From: Sphingorhabdus pulchriflava
GTDB lineage: Bacteria; Pseudomonadota; Alphaproteobacteria; Sphingomonadales; Sphingomonadaceae
NCBI RefSeq assembly: GCF_003367235.1
Contig: NZ_QRGP01000002.1
Span: 62,001 to 126,000 of the forward strand
Reading direction: 5' to 3'
Length of the DNA stretch: 64,000 bases
Numbering within the stretch: position 1 is the first letter of the stretch; every line of letters begins with the position of its first letter. The notes under the pieces were generated by a model, which worked only from the letters and a program-made list of their open reading frames with translations, made no database searches and was not told where the DNA came from. Below, in pieces: positions 62,275 through 64,000 of this stretch. Both the position numbers and the translations under genes were made by a program.

Positions 62275-63708
62275 TCAGGCTGCAGCAGCGGTGCGCTTTT
62301 TCCGCACCAGCGTCTGCGCGTTGGTATATTCGAGCAACCCTTCTTCGCCGCCTTCGACGCCAAGTCCGGACTGCTTCATCCCACCAAAAGCTGCTGTCGG
62401 TGACAAGTGCTGGACTTCATTGACCCAGACGGTGCCGCTCTGGATGCGCTTGGCGATTTCGAAGGCCTTGTCCTCGTCATTGCCCCAGATGGAACCGCCC
62501 AGACCATATTCGGTGGCATTGGCGCGCGCTACAACATCATCATAATCGTCAAATTTAAGCAGCGGCAATACGGGGCCAAATTGCTCTTCCTGCACGATGC
62601 GGCTGTCTTCAGGCGGATTGTCGAGGATGGTGACCGGAATGAAATAGCCGGGCACGTCTGACTTCTCGCCACCCATCAGGAAGGTATAGCCTTTCTCCTT
62701 GGCATCGCGGATCAGGTCGAGCACACGTTCATATTGCGGGCGGTTGTTGATCGGGCCCAATCGGGTTCCCTGTTCGGAACCGTCGCCGATCTTCACGGTT
62801 TTCGCATAAGCGACAATGGCATCGCGCAGCGGCTCGTAAATATCCTTGTGGACATACATGCGCTTGGTGGCGATGCAGATCTGGCCGTTGTTTCCGAACG
62901 CCGCCCAGAAGAGCTGTTCGGCGACTTTTTCGACATCCACGTCGGGCATTACAATCGCAGGATCGTTGCCGCCGAGTTCGAGCGTGACCCGTTTCAGCGT
63001 GGCTGAGGCCGATTGCATGACCTTCTTGCCCGTGGCGGTTGATCCGGTGAAGCTGACCTTGTCGATATCGGGATGCGAGGTCATCCACGGCCCCAGATTG
63101 TCCCCTCCCGAGATGATATTGAGAACGCCAGCGGGCAGGATGTCCTTGATGATTTCACCCAGTTTCAACGTGGTCAGCGGGGTGAAAGGCGACGGCTTCA
63201 GCACCATGGTGTTGCCCGCGAGCAGACCGGGGCCAATCTTGAACGCGGCGAGAATCATCGGGAAATTCCAGGGCGCAATCGCCCCGACAACGCCCAAAGG
63301 CACCCGGCGCGTCTCGCTGTACCGCTCGTCGCTGTCTTCATTGACGACAACCGGCAGGTCGAGCGAGGAAGCGCCCATCAGCCAGAAGGCCGCACCGCCG
63401 ACATCAGCTTCCGCATCGGCATGCGGCTTGCCCTGTTCGGACGTCAGCAGGCGTTTGAGCGGATCGATATTGGCGAGAATGGCCTGCGCCATCGCGTTCA
63501 GATATTCGCGGCGCTTTTCGATCGGCAGTGCCGACCATGCTGGAAAAGCCGCGCGCGCTGCTGCAACGGCGCGATCCAGATCTTCAGGGGTTGCGTCGGG
63601 TGCTTGGCCGATAATCTGTTCATTGGCGGGATTGAGGACATCAAAGCTGGCGGATCCCGTTTCGAGCTTTCCACCGATCAGCATGCGATAATCTGAATCG
63701 AACTGCAT
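62275..63708 (-). CDS. NAD(P)-dependent aldehyde dehydrogenase
   Basis: 477 residues, full length. Glu244 in LELGGNDP (general base) and the catalytic Cys278 in FGNNGQICIATKR are present, with NAD-binding APWNFP, KPSPFTPLTT and SFTGSTATGKKV. It resembles the group acting on aromatic or other small aldehydes (succinate-semialdehyde/vanillin-type dehydrogenases); the substrate is not clear. It follows an alcohol dehydrogenase gene by 19 bp, so an alcohol-to-aldehyde-to-acid pair is likely. Confidence 0.9.
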   Translation of the reverse strand: MQFDSDYRMLIGGKLETGSASFDVLNPANEQIIGQAPDATPEDLDRAVAAARAAFPAWSALPIEKRREYLNAMAQAILANIDPLKRLLTSEQGKPHADAEADVGGAAFWLMGASSLDLPVVVNEDSDERYSETRRVPLGVVGAIAPWNFPMILAAFKIGPGLLAGNTMVLKPSPFTPLTTLKLGEIIKDILPAGVLNIISGGDNLGPWMTSHPDIDKVSFTGSTATGKKVMQSASATLKRVTLELGGNDPAIVMPDVDVEKVAEQLFWAAFGNNGQICIATKRMYVHKDIYEPLRDAIVAYAKTVKIGDGSEQGTRLGPINNRPQYERVLDLIRDAKEKGYTFLMGGEKSDVPGYFIPVTILDNPPEDSRIVQEEQFGPVLPLLKFDDYDDVVARANATEYGLGGSIWGNDEDKAFEIAKRIQSGTVWVNEVQHLSPTAAFGGMKQSGLGVEGGEEGLLEYTNAQTLVRKKRTAAAA

Positions 63709-63727
63709 TGTCTCTCTCCTCTGTCGC

Positions 63728-64000
63728 TTAGGGCAGCAACACCACCTTGATGCATTCGCCGCGCGCCTGTGCCGCTATGGCTTCGTTGATTTCGTCCAGT
63801 TTGAACGTCCGGATAAGCTTGTCAAACGGGAATCGCCCTGCGGCATGGTGTGCGAGCAGTTCGGGGATGAAGCTTTGCGGATCACTGTCGCCTTCGATTA
63901 TGCCGATGATGCGAAGACCGGGTGTCATCAGCGCGGAGATATTAACGCTGATGCTGTCGGTCGGTTCCTTTGGAACGCCGACCAACCCGATCGCGCCATG
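63728..64000 (-). CDS. Zinc-type alcohol dehydrogenase, C-terminal part
   Basis: The gene enters from beyond the right edge; 90 codons are visible, ending CIKVVLLP. The end of the NAD(P) domain (GLVGVPKEPTDSISVNISALMTPGLRIIGIIEGDSDPQSFIPELLAHHAAGRFPFDKLIRTFKLDEIN) matches aryl-alcohol/benzyl-alcohol dehydrogenases of the medium-chain family, where the IIEGDSDPQ and FPFDKLI blocks are typical. It is upstream of the aldehyde dehydrogenase gene on the same strand. Confidence 0.85.
   Translation of the reverse strand, partial: HGAIGLVGVPKEPTDSISVNISALMTPGLRIIGIIEGDSDPQSFIPELLAHHAAGRFPFDKLIRTFKLDEINEAIAAQARGECIKVVLLP

Overview
The window looks like chromosomal DNA of an alphaproteobacterium of the order Sphingomonadales (a Sphingopyxis/Sphingorhabdus-like sphingomonad is my best guess). 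The reasons are the families present (DUF6489, DUF1491, DUF4402 pilin with an usher-like partner, long-form HPF, HemJ instead of HemG/HemY), the gene order hemE-hemJ-rho / mnmE-mnmG-rsmG-parA-parB / ppsR-maf-aroE-coaE-dnaQ, and the moderately GC-rich coding style. No insertion sequence, prophage or CRISPR array is visible.

The left third appears to be the replication-origin region. The 292-bp gap between hemE and ppsR (20126-20417) has a perfect DnaA box, several near-matches, an AT-rich flank and seven GANTC sites, and it sits between the genes that flank the Caulobacter origin. To its left nearly all genes run leftward, and to its right (to 26.5 kb) all run rightward, as expected for forks leaving that point. 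Three parS palindromes lie 8-10 kb away, in rsmG, in mnmG and in the mnmG/mnmE gap, next to parAB. From left to right this section holds: the aspartate aminotransferase N-terminus; a fused PabB-PabC; tRNA-Gly; mobA-fghA; an atypical chaperone-usher operon (DUF4402 pilin, chaperone, usher-like protein); parB-parA-rsmG-mnmG-mnmE-DUF6489; a dienelactone hydrolase; a DUF3298 protein; GNAT; TerC; ABM; rho; hemJ; hemE; then rightward ppsR-maf-aroE-coaE-dnaQ-hpf-ptsN-DUF1491-cell wall hydrolase.

The middle (26.5-52.6 kb) is mostly metabolism. It holds proC with a truncated siroheme synthase, lysA-lipoprotein-argH, a TlpA-like lipoprotein, tRNA-Val, an unusual MarR-like regulator, an M3 peptidase, a Tat-exported M20 protein with altered metal ligands, an SPFH/ribbon-helix-helix/small membrane protein operon behind a 20-bp palindrome, an acyl-CoA carboxylase beta subunit, ispG, an EamA transporter, GNAT, a thioredoxin-fold protein, a retropepsin, metX-GNAT-metW, hisC-tyrA, plsC-DUF218-ftsX-ftsE and a zinc-ribbon membrane protein.

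The right end (52.8-62 kb) is more accessory. It has tRNA-Leu, a tail-to-tail response regulator and hybrid histidine kinase, and then a run of small exported proteins (ankyrin, DUF4189, a tandem DUF4189-like protein, DUF2799, two unrecognised proteins) with a shared inverted-repeat motif in three of the gaps. The window closes with a GST, an aldehyde dehydrogenase and the end of a zinc-type alcohol dehydrogenase.
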